From positions 60,467-124,466 of the forward strand of contig KQ964279.1 of the NCBI GenBank assembly GCA_001566295.1: a stretch of DNA of 64,000 nt, given 5' to 3'. The number at the start of each line of letters is the position of its first letter. Positions within the stretch are counted from its first letter, which is position 1. The stretch comes from Microdochium bolleyi. Its lineage: Eukaryota; Ascomycota; Sordariomycetes; Xylariales; Microdochiaceae. The notes under the pieces were generated by a model that saw only the letters and a list, made by a program, of their open reading frames with translations, had not been told where the DNA came from and searched no databases. The position numbers were made by a program, and so were the translations under genes. Below are positions 32,979 to 44,299 of this stretch, piece by piece.

Positions 32979-33720
32979 CTGGAAGCAATAGACGTGAAAC
33001 CGTCTCGACGAGACACGAGGTGTGGCAAAAAGGGTGACACAGCAGCAATGAAAGGCTCAATGAAACCTGGCAGAGTAGCACTCATTCGAAGTTTGACTAC
33101 TCTCCTGAAATATACTTATCCTCACGCCAGCCTGTACAGCTTCAGAGGTATCGGGCACACCTCATAGTTGTTGCAGCTCGCCCGTGGGGGTGGGGACAGT
33201 GTGCAATGCCCCTTTCATTGGACCACGTCAGCGTACGTGCAGCACGTTATGTGCAAAGTAAAAGCCGGCCAGGTCAGTGTGCTGCAACAGCGTCTCTAGA
33301 TAAGGCGTATTTCCTCATGCAGCGAATCCGGACCATAAAATGCTCTCGTGGGTCATGGGCAGTCGTACATGCGCCACTATCTCAGCAAGGCAGCCCATTC
33401 CATGACTAGCTCACCAGACTACAGGTAAGCAGACTACAAGCGTCATCGGCAAAATCGAAAGTATGTTGATCCGCAGTGAGATGCAAGTCTGGGTTGACGA
33501 TGTGCGATTCTTATTCGTCCTCCGAAGAAACAGGGATGACCACGCCGTTATAGACACACCCAGAAGGTTTTCAAAGTCTGCTCCAATTCGAGCTTAGGAA
33601 CAGATCAAGCGCAGGGCCTCAATGTAGAGCTTGGCGCATGGGGGTGCCTTGGGGGCGCTTGTCGAAAGCGAATGCAGTACGCTGGGCCCCGGGGCCGTCG
33701 AAGTTGTGGGGGGATGATCG
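32979..33720. other. Divergent promoter region of the deaminase-fold and dynamin-like genes
   Basis: Together with the repeats to 33850 this is a 981-bp shared upstream region between a minus-strand and a plus-strand gene. A short duplicated phrase, CAGACTACAGGTAAG then CAGACTACAAG, occurs near 33415-33440. No coding frame is convincing. Confidence 0.45.
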
Positions 33721-33848
33721 CTTGCTGCTGAACCTGCGGGAGGCGACCTCTTGGGTTGCATTGTCTTGCTATTGAACCTGCAGGAGGCCTACCTCTTGTC
33801 GCATTGGCTTGCTGCTACACCTGCAGGAGGCCGACCTCGGGTGATTCG
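33721..33848 (+). repeat. Three imperfect ~44-bp direct repeats upstream of the dynamin-like gene
   Basis: Units begin CTTGCTGCTGAACCTGC at 33721, CTTGCTATTGAACCTGC at 33765 and CTTGCTGCTACACCTGC at 33808, a period of 44 then 43 bp. Each continues with GGAGGC, then a T/G-rich end. They differ by several substitutions, so the array is not recent. It lies 110-240 bp upstream of the ATG at 33960. Confidence 0.85.
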
Positions 33849-33959
33849 TGCCCTCTGTAATAGATATATTTGACAAGTCGCAAGTCATTCGTATGATTTG
33901 AACCATCTGCTTTTGCTTCTCTCACCGCGGTTGAGGCGAGTTCCATTTACTACAACCCG

Positions 33960-36418
33960 ATGGAACCATTGCCCGCCCCCGCTTCTGACGCGTTGCTCCG
34001 AACACTATTTGAATCTCTGTTGTCATCATCCGTACCACCAAGCATGGCTACTGCAGGGGCCTCGACCGAGGTCCATCGCACCACACCTGCTGAAATTCCC
34101 ACAGAGGACCATCGAAACCTCTTGGATATTATCGACACACTGCGGGCCCAGGGGCTCAGCCACTATGTTGACCTTCCCGAAATCATCGTCTGTGGGGATC
34201 AATCTGCCGGGAAGAGCTCCGTCCTCGAGGCAATTTCTGGTCTGCGATTCCCCACAAGAGACGGCTTGTGCACTCGCTTCGCCACAGAACTGGTCCTCCG
34301 CCGCGGCCTTCAGGTAGAGACCAAAGTCTCCATCATCCCGGGCGACGACCGCTACGGCAGCCAGAGGGACGATCTGTTGGAATGGCAGCCCCGGGCTAGT
34401 GTAGAGACTGAAGGTCTCGAGGCAGTGACACTGGAGGCGCTGGAAGCGATGAGCATTCCGCAGGACCAAAAGTTCTTCAAAGACATCCTTCGCATCGACT
34501 TGACGGGACCGGACCAGCCGCATCTCACCATGGTTGATCTGCCGGGCCTCTTCCGGACAGGCAACAAGGAGCAGTCTGACTCGGACGCTGAGACTGTGTG
34601 CGCCATGGTCAAAGCTTACATGGCTCGTCCTCGGAGCATCATACTTGCCGTAGTCTCGGCGAAGAACGAGTATGTGCTCCAGGAGGTGACGTCGATGGCG
34701 AGAAGGGCTGATCCGGAAGGGTTGCGCACCATGGGGCTTATCACAAAGCCTGACACCCTGGATCGCGGCTCCGAATCAGAAGATCGCTGGGTTCGCCTTG
34801 CCCAGAATACCGAGGTGGGCCTGCGCCTCGGGTGGCATGTCTTGCGGAACCGCAACTTTGAGGAGCGAGGGTCGAGTTCTGCGGAGCGCGACGCAGCTGA
34901 GAACGACTTTTTCTCGCGTGGGGTCTGGAAAGGTGTCAACCCAGTCCACTGTGGCGTGGGAGCACTCAGAACGAGACTCAGTTTTCTCTTGAAGAACCAG
35001 ATTGTCTCCCAGCTGCCAAGCTTGGTGCAAGACGTGGAAAGCGGCATAGCCGACTGTACAGCAAGGCTGCTCAAGTTGGGTCCCGTAAGGACGACCGCGG
35101 CTCAGCAGCTGAGGTACCTGCTCCGAGTGAGCGAGGACTACACATCTCTCGTGGGACAGTCTGTGAACGGCGTATATACGCACAGCTTCTTTGGCAACCG
35201 CGAGAAGCATGATGGCTACTCAAAGAGACTGCGAGCTGTTGTGCAGAACAGGTTGCACGATTTTGCAACGGAGATGGTCCTCGACGGCCAAACCCAGCGA
35301 ATCATTGACTCGGACACCGAAGGCGAAGACAAAACTACAATCAGCGATTCACCTATCATTCCAAGGTCGGAATTTATCCAAGACGTTGCGCTCCGCATGA
35401 AGTTCAACAGAGGTCGCGAGCTCCCGGGTCTTTTCAACCCGCTCATCGTTGGCGACCTTTTCATTGAGCAGTGCAAGCCCTGGAGTCGGCTAGTCGACCA
35501 ACTGGTTAGTGATGTACTGACAGCCACGCACGAGATGACTCGCCTCGTGATCGAGCACGTCGCTGCTGACGATGTCTTTGACGGAGTGCTCAAGTTTGTC
35601 CGTGAGAGGATTGAAGGGCTTGAGGAGATTATGAGCGTCAAGGTTGATGAACTGCTCGCGTCGGCCGTTCAAAACTCAATCACGTACAACCGGCAATTGA
35701 CCGACAATGTCCAGAGGTCTCAACAAGCACGACACAAACGTGCCATCAAGCAGCAGATCAGTAAGATTTTCGGCCTACAGCATTCCGAGAACCAGGACAA
35801 GCGGTTCCCGGGCAATCCGCTCGTATTGGTCGACCTTCTGGCGCAAGGCCTAGAACCTGATATGGAGCTTGTCGGGAGCTCAACGGCGGTCGATTACATG
35901 GAAGCATATTATCCGGTCAGCTGTTTCACATCTGCGGCAGCGTGTCTCCATGCTAACCAAGACCATTCTGAATGCAGGTTGCAATGAACAGATTCATCGA
36001 TGACGTCAGCGTGATTGCGATCGAAGACTGCCTCATCAAGAAGCTTCCTGGACTGTTCAAATCCCAAGAGATCCTAGACATGGGTGAGGAAACAATTTCC
36101 TCTCTTGCAGGCGAGACCAAGGAATCCACCGTCGAGAGACAGCGGCTCGAAGAGAAGCACAAGATTCTTGAAAACGGACTCCGCGGCCTCAGGGGCCTCC
36201 TTCAGCAAGGCCAGGTCACTCGCCATGATGAGCACGACCGCCCGTCGTCTACCACAAGGCGCAACAGGCTCGGAAGGATGACGCCTAGCTCTTTCAAGGC
36301 ATCTCTCCCTGGTTCGGATAGCAGTTCCGTGAATGAGGATTTCGATCGTTCCGATTCGCTCTCATTTAGCTTTGAAGGGGCGTATGGGTGCACTTTGAGC
36401 GGAGGGACGAGTGATTGA
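33960..36418 (+). CDS. Dynamin-superfamily GTPase with GTPase effector domain
   Basis: Two exons, 33960-35915 and 35978-36418, give 798 residues. The intron has an unusual donor, GTCAGC, but a good CTAAC branch point and TGCAG acceptor, and it keeps phase. GTPase motifs are all present: G1 GDQSAGKSS at 79-87, the switch-I Thr region FPTRDGLCTRFATEL, G3 DLPG at 193-196 and G4 TKPD at 262-265. A long middle/stalk follows. The C-terminal effector domain begins around YYPVAMNRFIDDVSVIAIED, and the end is a Ser-rich tail. There is no PH or proline-rich domain, as in Mx-like and fungal dynamin-like proteins. Such enzymes self-assemble on membranes and couple GTP hydrolysis to remodelling. This is not Dnm1 or Vps1 by its divergent N-terminus; it belongs to the expanded fungal group of unknown role. 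Confidence 0.9.
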
Positions 36419-37872
36419 ATGCTGCCCGAGAAAGAAAGGAGCGATAAACAGAGGGCTCAGTGTCAGAACTCAAAGTATTGTTCACTAAGGGTAACTCGAG
36501 TGATGTTTCTTATCACTTGTCAAAGTAACAACAATACTATTCTGTTTAGGCTGTTGCATTCTCACAATGTCTCGCACCTCACTGCCCATCAGTGCCAAAC
36601 TCAAGCTACAGTCATTCGCCACTTGCGCCACTGCGTCTCAGCTACCGTGAACGGCTCACTGTAAGAATGAATGGCACGCGGTGCCTGGCCCTCCACCCCA
36701 CACTCGTTGAGCATTGCGAACATTATGCCACGCGAGAGAGAGACTTTGCACCATATACGAGACTGCACGATCTATTCTGTAAAGCTACAAATATAGAAAT
36801 TGAGGCCTCTACCTAGAACTTAAATGTATAACTACCATCCCGTTTCTGAGTGTGCAGAATAGTCTCTGTGTTCGCTCCTTGCGTCGCCCACCACAACTCT
36901 CAGATTCTGCTGCTTGAACTGCACCCACAATATTTCGCATTATTGGCCTTTACGGACAGAGAATTCGCTTCAGCAAATGTCAAGGGTTGAGTGACCTATA
37001 AACCAACACATTTTTGTCGAGACTCTCCACTGACCAGCTTTAAAACCCTGTCAACTTACCCAAGATCCGTGCTGCCATCCGAACTCGGGCCAGAATCGGC
37101 ATGCAGGGACCAGCGACTTATCATTCACAAACACTGTCGTGCAGTCGGATATCTCGGATCGAGTAAGAAGCCTGGCAGGGATGAGGGTGTTCAAACCTTG
37201 GCGAGATTATAAGCATGTGGTTCTGCAGTATGAATGAAACTCAAAACAGGCATTGCTGGTCTGCCTCGTGACGAAAGTGCAAAATGGCGGGCTTGGCGCG
37301 CAATATATCGGTGTCAGACACAGACTCATTGCGCTATAGGGAAGGTCCAGTTTCTACCACGCGCATGGTCTCGTACCTAAACATGAATTAGCACAGCGGA
37401 GCAGACGTGGAAGCGAACCGGACTCACAAGCGACAGTGTCATACGAAATCGCGAGTGTCGGTTCGGCAAAGGACCATTGACACCGCGATTAGGCAGTTTC
37501 GAAGTCGATCCTTGTCGGGAACCCTTGCCAAGCTGTCAGCATTTAGCTCGGCCTTGTTTCCATAAATTCCACAGCCCCTGGTTACTACCCAATCGTGGCA
37601 CGACATGAAATCCGTATGGCGTCACGGGATCAGCACTTTGGCCTTCCCTGGTCGTTCCTTGCGATAGCTCGTGCCTAACTGGTCGATTTATGACGCCTGT
37701 GGATCTACGATCTACCATCAAGGCTTGTTGGATCGCGACGACCAGATCTGCATATAACTGTCGCTGGTCCCCAGGACTCATTACGTGGTCGGAACCTGCC
37801 TTCATAGCTCTTTCATCATCGACAATTTTGGCGCGAACCACGCAAGCATACATCTCGCCTTCTCGCCAAACC
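36419..37872. other. Intergenic region, no gene recognised
   Basis: About 1.45 kb following the dynamin-like gene. Open frames are short and differ in composition from the coding regions around them. The right end is the promoter of the secreted-protein gene at 37873. Confidence 0.5.
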
Positions 37873-38899
37873 ATGACCAAACTCGCTGGCGTCTACGCGG
37901 TGCTCGCCGCCACGGCGACCCATCTCGCGACCGCGCAGACGCAGTACCTTGCTGGCAGTCCCAACATCGCCAACAGCAACCCCAACCGCAACGCCACCTC
38001 GTGCCCGTCGCCGGTTGGAACCTCGCGAAGCCGTACCCGGGCCTGTGGAATGACGGTGACGACCCTGCGACGGCCGTCGGCCAGGGCTGGACAATGTACC
38101 TCAACATCACGGCCAACGTGTCCACGGCGGACATATCCTACGCCGCCGGCGACGAGCGGGCGCCGTGGGCCATGCGGCAGACCATCGAGCTGCGGCCCCC
38201 GACGCCGCCCGCGCCGGGAGCCGTCTGGGACCCGCGGGAGAGCAACTGGACGGTCGACAAGAACACGACCGACACCTGGACCGTCAGCTTTGCGAGCTTC
38301 TCCAAGGTGGCCGTGGCGAGGGGCGGCAAGAACAACAAGGACGGCTCCTGCGAGGGCTTCTTAAGCCGCGAGTGCATCGACGGCATGAAGCAGGGCTTCG
38401 CGCAGTCCATCCAGGCGCAGAGCGGCAACTACAGCGGCAACAGGTGGAGCATGTCCTGCGTGATCCATAGGTCGTGCAAGATCGAGGGCTGGGGACACCC
38501 ATGTGAGTCTCCGCAAACAACGATGTTTCCCGCATGATGTTTCGCTCTCTGTCTAACACGCCGATCACCCCTCATACAGGGCCCGTGCAGCTCAACGAGA
38601 ACTTCACCATCCAGGCCACCCAGCTGTGGGATGAGCCCATCAAGGCCCCGCGCGGCCAGTACGAGAGCGCCTACGACTACTACGGCTCGCGCGCGATCCC
38701 CTACGTCATCATCTGGGGCCACAGCAACCGTACCGCCGTCGGGCAGCCGCTGAGCGAGCAGCACGTCACGGTCGGCTGCATCAAGGCCGACACGGCCGTC
38801 GGCGACAGCAGGCTGCCGTCCTCCGCGAACACCAAGACTGGGTCGGTGGGGATGCTGTGGGCGGTCAGTGCGGCTGTGGCGTTGATGCTGATGGTGTGA
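37873..38899 (+). pseudogene. Secreted, probably GPI-anchored protein with a one-base frameshift
   Basis: The ATG at 37873 opens a clear signal peptide (MTKLAGVYAVLAATATHLATAQ). The frame then reads to NRNATSC, but the rest of the protein lies in another frame from VAGWNLAKPYPGLWNDGDDP onward. A single missing base near 38004-38011 (in TGCCCGTCGCC) explains it; there is no room for an intron. Downstream the protein is intact to the end: CEGFLSRECIDGMKQGF, a clean 77-nt intron at 38503-38579 with a CTAAC branch point, and a final hydrophobic tail (GMLWAVSAAVALMLMV) preceded by Ser/Asn/Gly, as in GPI proteins. About 313 residues if whole. No family recognised. The shift is either a sequencing error or recent loss. 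Confidence 0.72.
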
Positions 38900-39166
38900 T
38901 TATGAGTAGTAGAGGGGAAGGATTTTCGTGGTTTGGTTCTCGATGTCATTAGGGTTCTGTCAAGGATTTAGCGTGTCATGTTGTGATATCACGGAAGCAG
39001 TAAGGTATTCTAGTCATAGGTTGATGGTGACCCTAGGATAGATATGACGTATTGTTCCAAGAGTTATTTGATGATGGTGATACCCCAGAGAGAACTCCAA
39101 TTGTTGTTCTCCTGGACCTGGACCTCTTGCAGTTTCTACGTTATGCAGAAATGATCATTACGGTGA

Positions 39167-39778
39167 CTATGCACCGTGGTGACCAGACAGTTCCTCCACA
39201 AGCCATTTCAGACCTTCACTCTTCGCGACCAGCGCCACTGTCGTGCCCACGGGGCCATCGCTGCCTGTCATCGCCGTGTCGACACCCCCAGCATGTACGG
39301 CACCATTGTCCTTGTTGCAAGCAGGTCCAGTATCAGCCCGCAATATAGCCAGTAAGACCTGGATCGCCTCGTCTGCGGTGTGCCGCTTCCCAAAAACAAC
39401 GTCCAAGACCTCTGTGTACACGGAGTAGTTTCTCGCGATAGCAGAATCACCGTTGCTGCTGTCAACTCTGACAAGAGGGAGCGCCGCGGTGATCACCTCC
39501 CCAGGCACGACATATGCCTTCGCCTCCACGGCTAGGGCGGCGCAGGTGGTACAGCACAGATGGGGAGATGCCGATATAACGCTGCGAGGCTCGGTCGCGG
39601 GCGCTCCTGATGACCCGCAGAAGAGGAGAGACAGTGTGGTGTCGCTGGCTGCACACACCGCACACGTGCCCTTGAGAGAGCCAGCAGTGTCAAGGGGGGC
39701 CACCTCGGCTTCAACACGTCCTGCGGCAACTGCTGCTGTTGGTGTTGCTATTGGTGTTGGTGTTGGTGTTGGTGTTGG

Positions 39779-39826
<48 letters not shown>

Positions 39827-41356
39827 CAGCCGATACGGAAGAGGTGGCCCGGAATTGGTATGCGGGTTGGTGCTCCTTGCCCCGACAGGATTCATCCTGT
39901 TGCTAAACCGGCCCTGGAGCGTCCTCGTAGGACCAGCCCCGGAGGCGGCGGCCGGCTTTACAGAGCCCGAAGCACCCGCCATGCTCGCCGGCATCACCGC
40001 CATCGGGTGATGCCGCGGCAGCCCATAAGAGGCCACTGAGTTCAGCGCTGCGGTGTTGTCGATCGCAGTGTTGGACCGCGCTGTCGCGCGCCGTATGAGC
40101 TCGTCGCGCTCCTTGGCGAGTCTCGCATGGGTCTCCAGAGCAGCCACCTCGGCATGAGCCCTTGCGACCCGCGCCTGTAGTGACGGGGCAGGGCTCCGGC
40201 CCGTCCGCATCTCCCTGATGACCTGATCATACAGAGCAGTCCGTCTGCTCCTGGAAGCGCCGAGATCAGCGTCGACTATATCAGTCGACTGTTGGGCGCG
40301 CATGGCCGACCCTGAGAAGTGATCAGGAGGCTGCGGGGTTGGCGCCATCTGCTGCTGCTGCGCCCAGTGCTGGAACCGCGCGGTCTGGTTGCGCGTCTGC
40401 GCCGTCATGACCAGGCTCGCGAGGTTGTCCTCACTTGCGAAGATGCGCGAGACCTGCTCGGCGGCCAGCCGGTTGCTGTACAGATCGTCCAGGTTGACGA
40501 CCATCGAGTCCTGCAGGACAATCTCGTGCTCGCTCAGCTGCCTCGCGCTCGGCCTGCGCACGACCAGGTCCGCAAAGTCGGACCACTGGAACACGGGCAG
40601 CGTGGTGAAGTCGGTGTGCTGGTCGAACACGGGCTGCTCCGTGCCCGGCCGGAGCAGGCGGGTGAAGAGGCCCTTGGCCTGCAGCAGCCGCAGCTGCCCG
40701 TCGCGGACGTTGCAGTACAGGAACAGGCAGTCTGGCACGACGGCGAAGACGCCCACGCCGACGGATATGTCGCAGTTGCCCATCCCGCCGCCGGATGCGT
40801 CGCCGAAGATGACAGCCACGCAGCTGGACCCGTGCAGCCGCGCGGCGGCAAGCTGCTGCGCGAAGCTGGCCCGGACGCCCGGGCTGATGAGCCCGTCCGT
40901 CATGAGGAACCACAGGGACGCCGAGGCGAGGGTCTGGCGGTGCACGGGGCTGCCGAGGAGGGCGCGGGGATCGGTGCCGCCCCGGGACCGCAGGCTGGAG
41001 AGTCCCTCGAGGGGCAGGACCGGGTCGGCGTGGGTGTCCCAGGGCAGGATGCGGGCACGGGGACGGGCATCGGCCGACAGGTGGGTGCACACGCGCTGGA
41101 TGAAGCGGCGTTCCCACTCGATGGTCGGGCCGTGGGTGCTGCCGGAGATGTCGACGGCGAAGGCGACCGAGGCATCACGGAAGGGAATCTCATTGTCTGG
41201 GACATTGCTTGGGTCGGGGACTGCTACATTGTCTACGGGACCTTGGCAGGCCGTGGGGGAAGTGGGAGTGTTAGGGCCAGGGGGGGAGCCTGGCTCCGTG
41301 GCCGTCGATGGTGAAGGGGTATTGCTCTGCGGAGGGGGGTGATGTTTGATAACCAT
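39167..41356 (-). CDS. von Willebrand factor A-domain protein with C-terminal cysteine cluster
   Basis: Single exon, 729 residues, on the minus strand. A Pro/Ser-rich leader is followed by a vWA fold: VAFAVDISGSTHG, with the metal-ion (MIDAS) pattern Asp-x-Ser-x-Ser at residues 69-73, then SLWFLMTDGLISPGVR with the family Asp. The middle contains Gln-rich and charged helical segments. Near residue 520-550 there is an Ala run and a Thr-Pro repeat encoded by microsatellite DNA (39738-39830). The end has a cysteine-rich patch (CAVC, LFCG, LCCTTC) that could bind zinc like a RING-type finger; this is a guess. Cytoplasmic vWA proteins usually act as interaction scaffolds. No signal peptide. Confidence 0.8.
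39738..39830. repeat. Coding microsatellite (GGTGTT)n and (CTG)n
   Basis: On the plus strand several GTTGGT hexamers are followed by a long GCT/CTG run interrupted by GTT. On the coding (minus) strand they encode Ala runs and Thr-Pro repeats inside the vWA protein. Repeat number is probably variable between isolates. Confidence 0.9.
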
Positions 41357-42280
41357 GATTGGGGTGAGGCCTCTATAGACTGGTTATCTCAGGCTTGCTA
41401 GTGTTGAAGCCTGTACAAAGACCTTGAGGTGGAGGTTGAGGCCTATGACATGATGGGGACGGAATGGACTTTGATCGGGATAGATGGAAGCACTTTATAG
41501 TCGTCCACTGCTGCCTAGACTCCGCTAACAGTTGTCGGCCAGTGCCATTTATAGCGCCGTACGAACCCTTAAAATAACCCTGATACGGGGCAGAGACTGG
41601 GATGAGTCAATCCTCAATCCTCAGGCAGCAGCAGGCTGCTGACGTAAACAGGCCTCGACCAGGAGTGCAGCTCGGAATCGGGCCACGCTGCCAGCCAACC
41701 ACCCGACACGAAACGTGTCTACACCTGCAGATGGTGATATATCTAGCTTCAGACGACACAGGCACATGTGTCGTCGACTCTTTGCTTTGTCCACCTGCTT
41801 GTGGACCGCGGACCCCCTGTTATGTACTTAAGGTATGCGAGTATGCCCTGACCGTGCTGGTCAACCTTGCGGTGGGACCAGTCCCGAACAGGTGCGTACT
41901 TGGCCAAGCCGGCACTCGCCTGTAGGCCATTGGTTGTCTCTGCACGGTTATTTGTGGCGCAGCGTGGTGCTGGGGCACCAGCCAGTGCTGACTTGGGTGA
42001 CGGATCTCCAGCTCCAGCTTCCCTTCACTTGGTCCGCCATTTCCCGACTGAAACAGGCAACCAAGACCTGCCGCTGTCCTCCTGCAAGCCACTGAAACCG
42101 CTGCAGCTCCCGGCACCATCACGCCTCTTCCAGCAGACCAGGCCCGGCTTGCCTCCGCAGCCGCAGCTACGGCATCCTTCGCGGCTCCGGACCTGTCTCA
42201 CCACCTGAGCCGTCCTCCGGCACGGCCCATCGCCGGCACCGGCTTGCCCGGGCCACGGAGACGGACACAGACACGCAGAG
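41357..42280. other. Divergent promoter region of the vWA and Zn2Cys6 genes
   Basis: About 920 bp between a minus-strand and a plus-strand start. A small hairpin, CAGCAGGCTGCTG, is near 41628. No gene recognised. Confidence 0.5.
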
Positions 42281-44299
42281 ATGCTGCCTATCCGGCAGTC
42301 GCCGGCCGCAGCGGTTTCCGAGCCAAGCACCACTCTGCCGTCAACGTCAAAGTCGCCGCCATCAGACTCTGCAACAGCATCCGCAGACAGCAAACCCAGC
42401 TCAGCCGAGCCCCCGGCCGCCCCCAAGAAGCAATGCTGGGAGTGCCAGCGCCGCCGCATCGTCTGCGACTCGGCCTCGCCCGTCTGTCGCAAGTGCGAGA
42501 CCGCGGGCGTCGTCTGCCCCGGCTTTGACGACAAGAAGCCCCTGACCTGGCTGGCCCCGGGCAAGGTCACGGCCCGCCCGCGCAAGAAGAAGCGCGCCCC
42601 CAACGGCAGCCGGGCGTTCGTCGCGGCCGCAAAGAGGGGCCTGCAGATCGCCGAGAAGCTGACGGGCGAAAAGCCGACGCCAGTCGACTTCGAGTCGCTG
42701 CTGTGGCGCAAGATCCCCCCCTCGGGCGTGCACGGCCTGCGCAAGGCCACCGTGCTCAAGGGCGGCAAGTTCAAGGACATATACGACTCGACATTCATCC
42801 TGTTTCCCGAACTAGTGGTGGATAAGGACATTGAGCAGGTGTTTCAGGCTGCACGATACTGTAGGACCGGCCACTCCCTATCGTAACGTCCTCATCGTTG
42901 TGCTAACATCAAGACTCTCTGCACAGACGACCTCCAGATATATCCCGAGTACTCGCCCATCCTGGACATGATCCCGCAGGCCTTTGTGCGCAAGTTCGAC
43001 CTGCCGACGATACCGTACTTCCCGCTCTCGATCCGGCACAGCCTCATCTGCCTCACCCTCGGCCACCGCATCAACCAGCTCCCGGCCTCGGCGGACCCGG
43101 CCTTCGTCGCCACCAGCTGGTCCGTCTTCTACAGCCACCGCGGCAAGGCCATCGCGGGGCTTACCGAGGACATGGGCAGCCTCGACCCAGTCAAGCGCTT
43201 CATCGCGCTCATCAGCACGGCGATGTTTCTCATGGTGGATGTGAGTTTCCTTTTTGGCAGTCCTCGGAGATGGCAACATCGCCTCGATATGCCGCCTTTG
43301 TCGAGTCTTGCAACAAAAGTACATGCATGTGTGCTGACTGGTGGTATTTTTCTGTTCCAACTCAGATCCAGCAATGCTACCCAGACTGGCGCATCCACTA
43401 CGTCGGCTTGCGCCACCTCCTCGATCTCTGCGGCGGTTTCGACTTTGTAATCGGGCTCGGCATGGAGACCAATGCTGTGATGCACATATATATACTGTGA
43501 GTAGTCCCTGGTCCCTCCCATCTGCACACGTTCGTCATCCATCACAACGGACTCTGACTCTTGTCCCTTCCTCGTCTCCAATCACAGATGCGGCATTATG
43601 GCCAACACCATCACCCACCGCGAGCAGCAGATCACCTGCGTCACGCTCTCCGAGCAGCGCAAGTTCGTCCGCAACACGTACGACGAGAAGGTCATGCCGT
43701 ACTTTATGTGCCCGCGCCCGATCCTGGAGACCATCATCACCATCAACGAGCTGCGCGCCGAGAGCGGCGGCGCCACGTTCCACTACCTGTTACCCGAGGG
43801 AGTGGCCCCCGCGCTGGCCACGCCCGACGAGCTGATGGCCGAGATCGAGGCCTTCGACACGGTGGCCTGGGCGGACGGCGTGACGCGGGGCCACCAGCCG
43901 CAAGTCGTCGTGCTTGGGGAGCTATGGAAGTCGACGGCGCTGCTGTACTGCATCATCTCGCTGCAGGCGACGGGCCTCGTGCCGCGGTCCTCGTTCGAGC
44001 TCGAGGTCACCAAGGCGCTGCACGGGGACAAGCTGTTCGGCCTGCTGCGGGCGCACGTCCGCTCCAACATCCTGCTGCAGAAGTCGTGCCTGTTCAGCGT
44101 CGCCGTGGCTGGGTTCATGGCGGCGGAGCGCGGGGAGGAGGACCGGAGGTTTGTGAGGGACCAGTGCGAGTTCTTGTGCAAGGCGTCTGGGCAGGCGACG
44201 GCGCTCATGCTGCTCGTTGCGCTGCAGGCGTTCTGGGACAGCGGGAAGACGGAGTGGGATGAGTGTTTCGAGAAGGGGTACGCCCTGTCCGTCGCGTGA
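42281..44299 (+). CDS. Zn2Cys6 transcription factor
   Basis: Four exons: 42281-42860, 42927-43240, 43366-43496 and 43588-44299, giving 578 residues. Introns of 66, 125 and 91 nt end GCACAG, CTCAG and TCACAG; the first has a GCTAAC branch point. The zinc cluster is complete: Cys52, 55, 62, 69, 72 and 79 with spacing 2-6-6-2-6, after a Ser/Pro-rich leader. Basic residues follow (RPRKKKRAP). The rest, with YPEYSPILDMIPQAF, HYVGLRHLLDLCGGFDFVIGL and CGIMANTITHREQQIT, resembles the DUF3468/fungal_trans_2 type of regulatory region common in filamentous fungi. It is nuclear by family. The nearest plus-strand neighbours downstream are Rds1 and the MFS exporter, with the monooxygenase on the opposite strand, so control of those is possible but unproven. 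Confidence 0.87.

Noticed and set aside
40319..41342. Two overlapping plus-strand frames of more than 300 codons
   Set aside because: They are antisense to the vWA gene, which has a clear domain and MIDAS motif on the minus strand.
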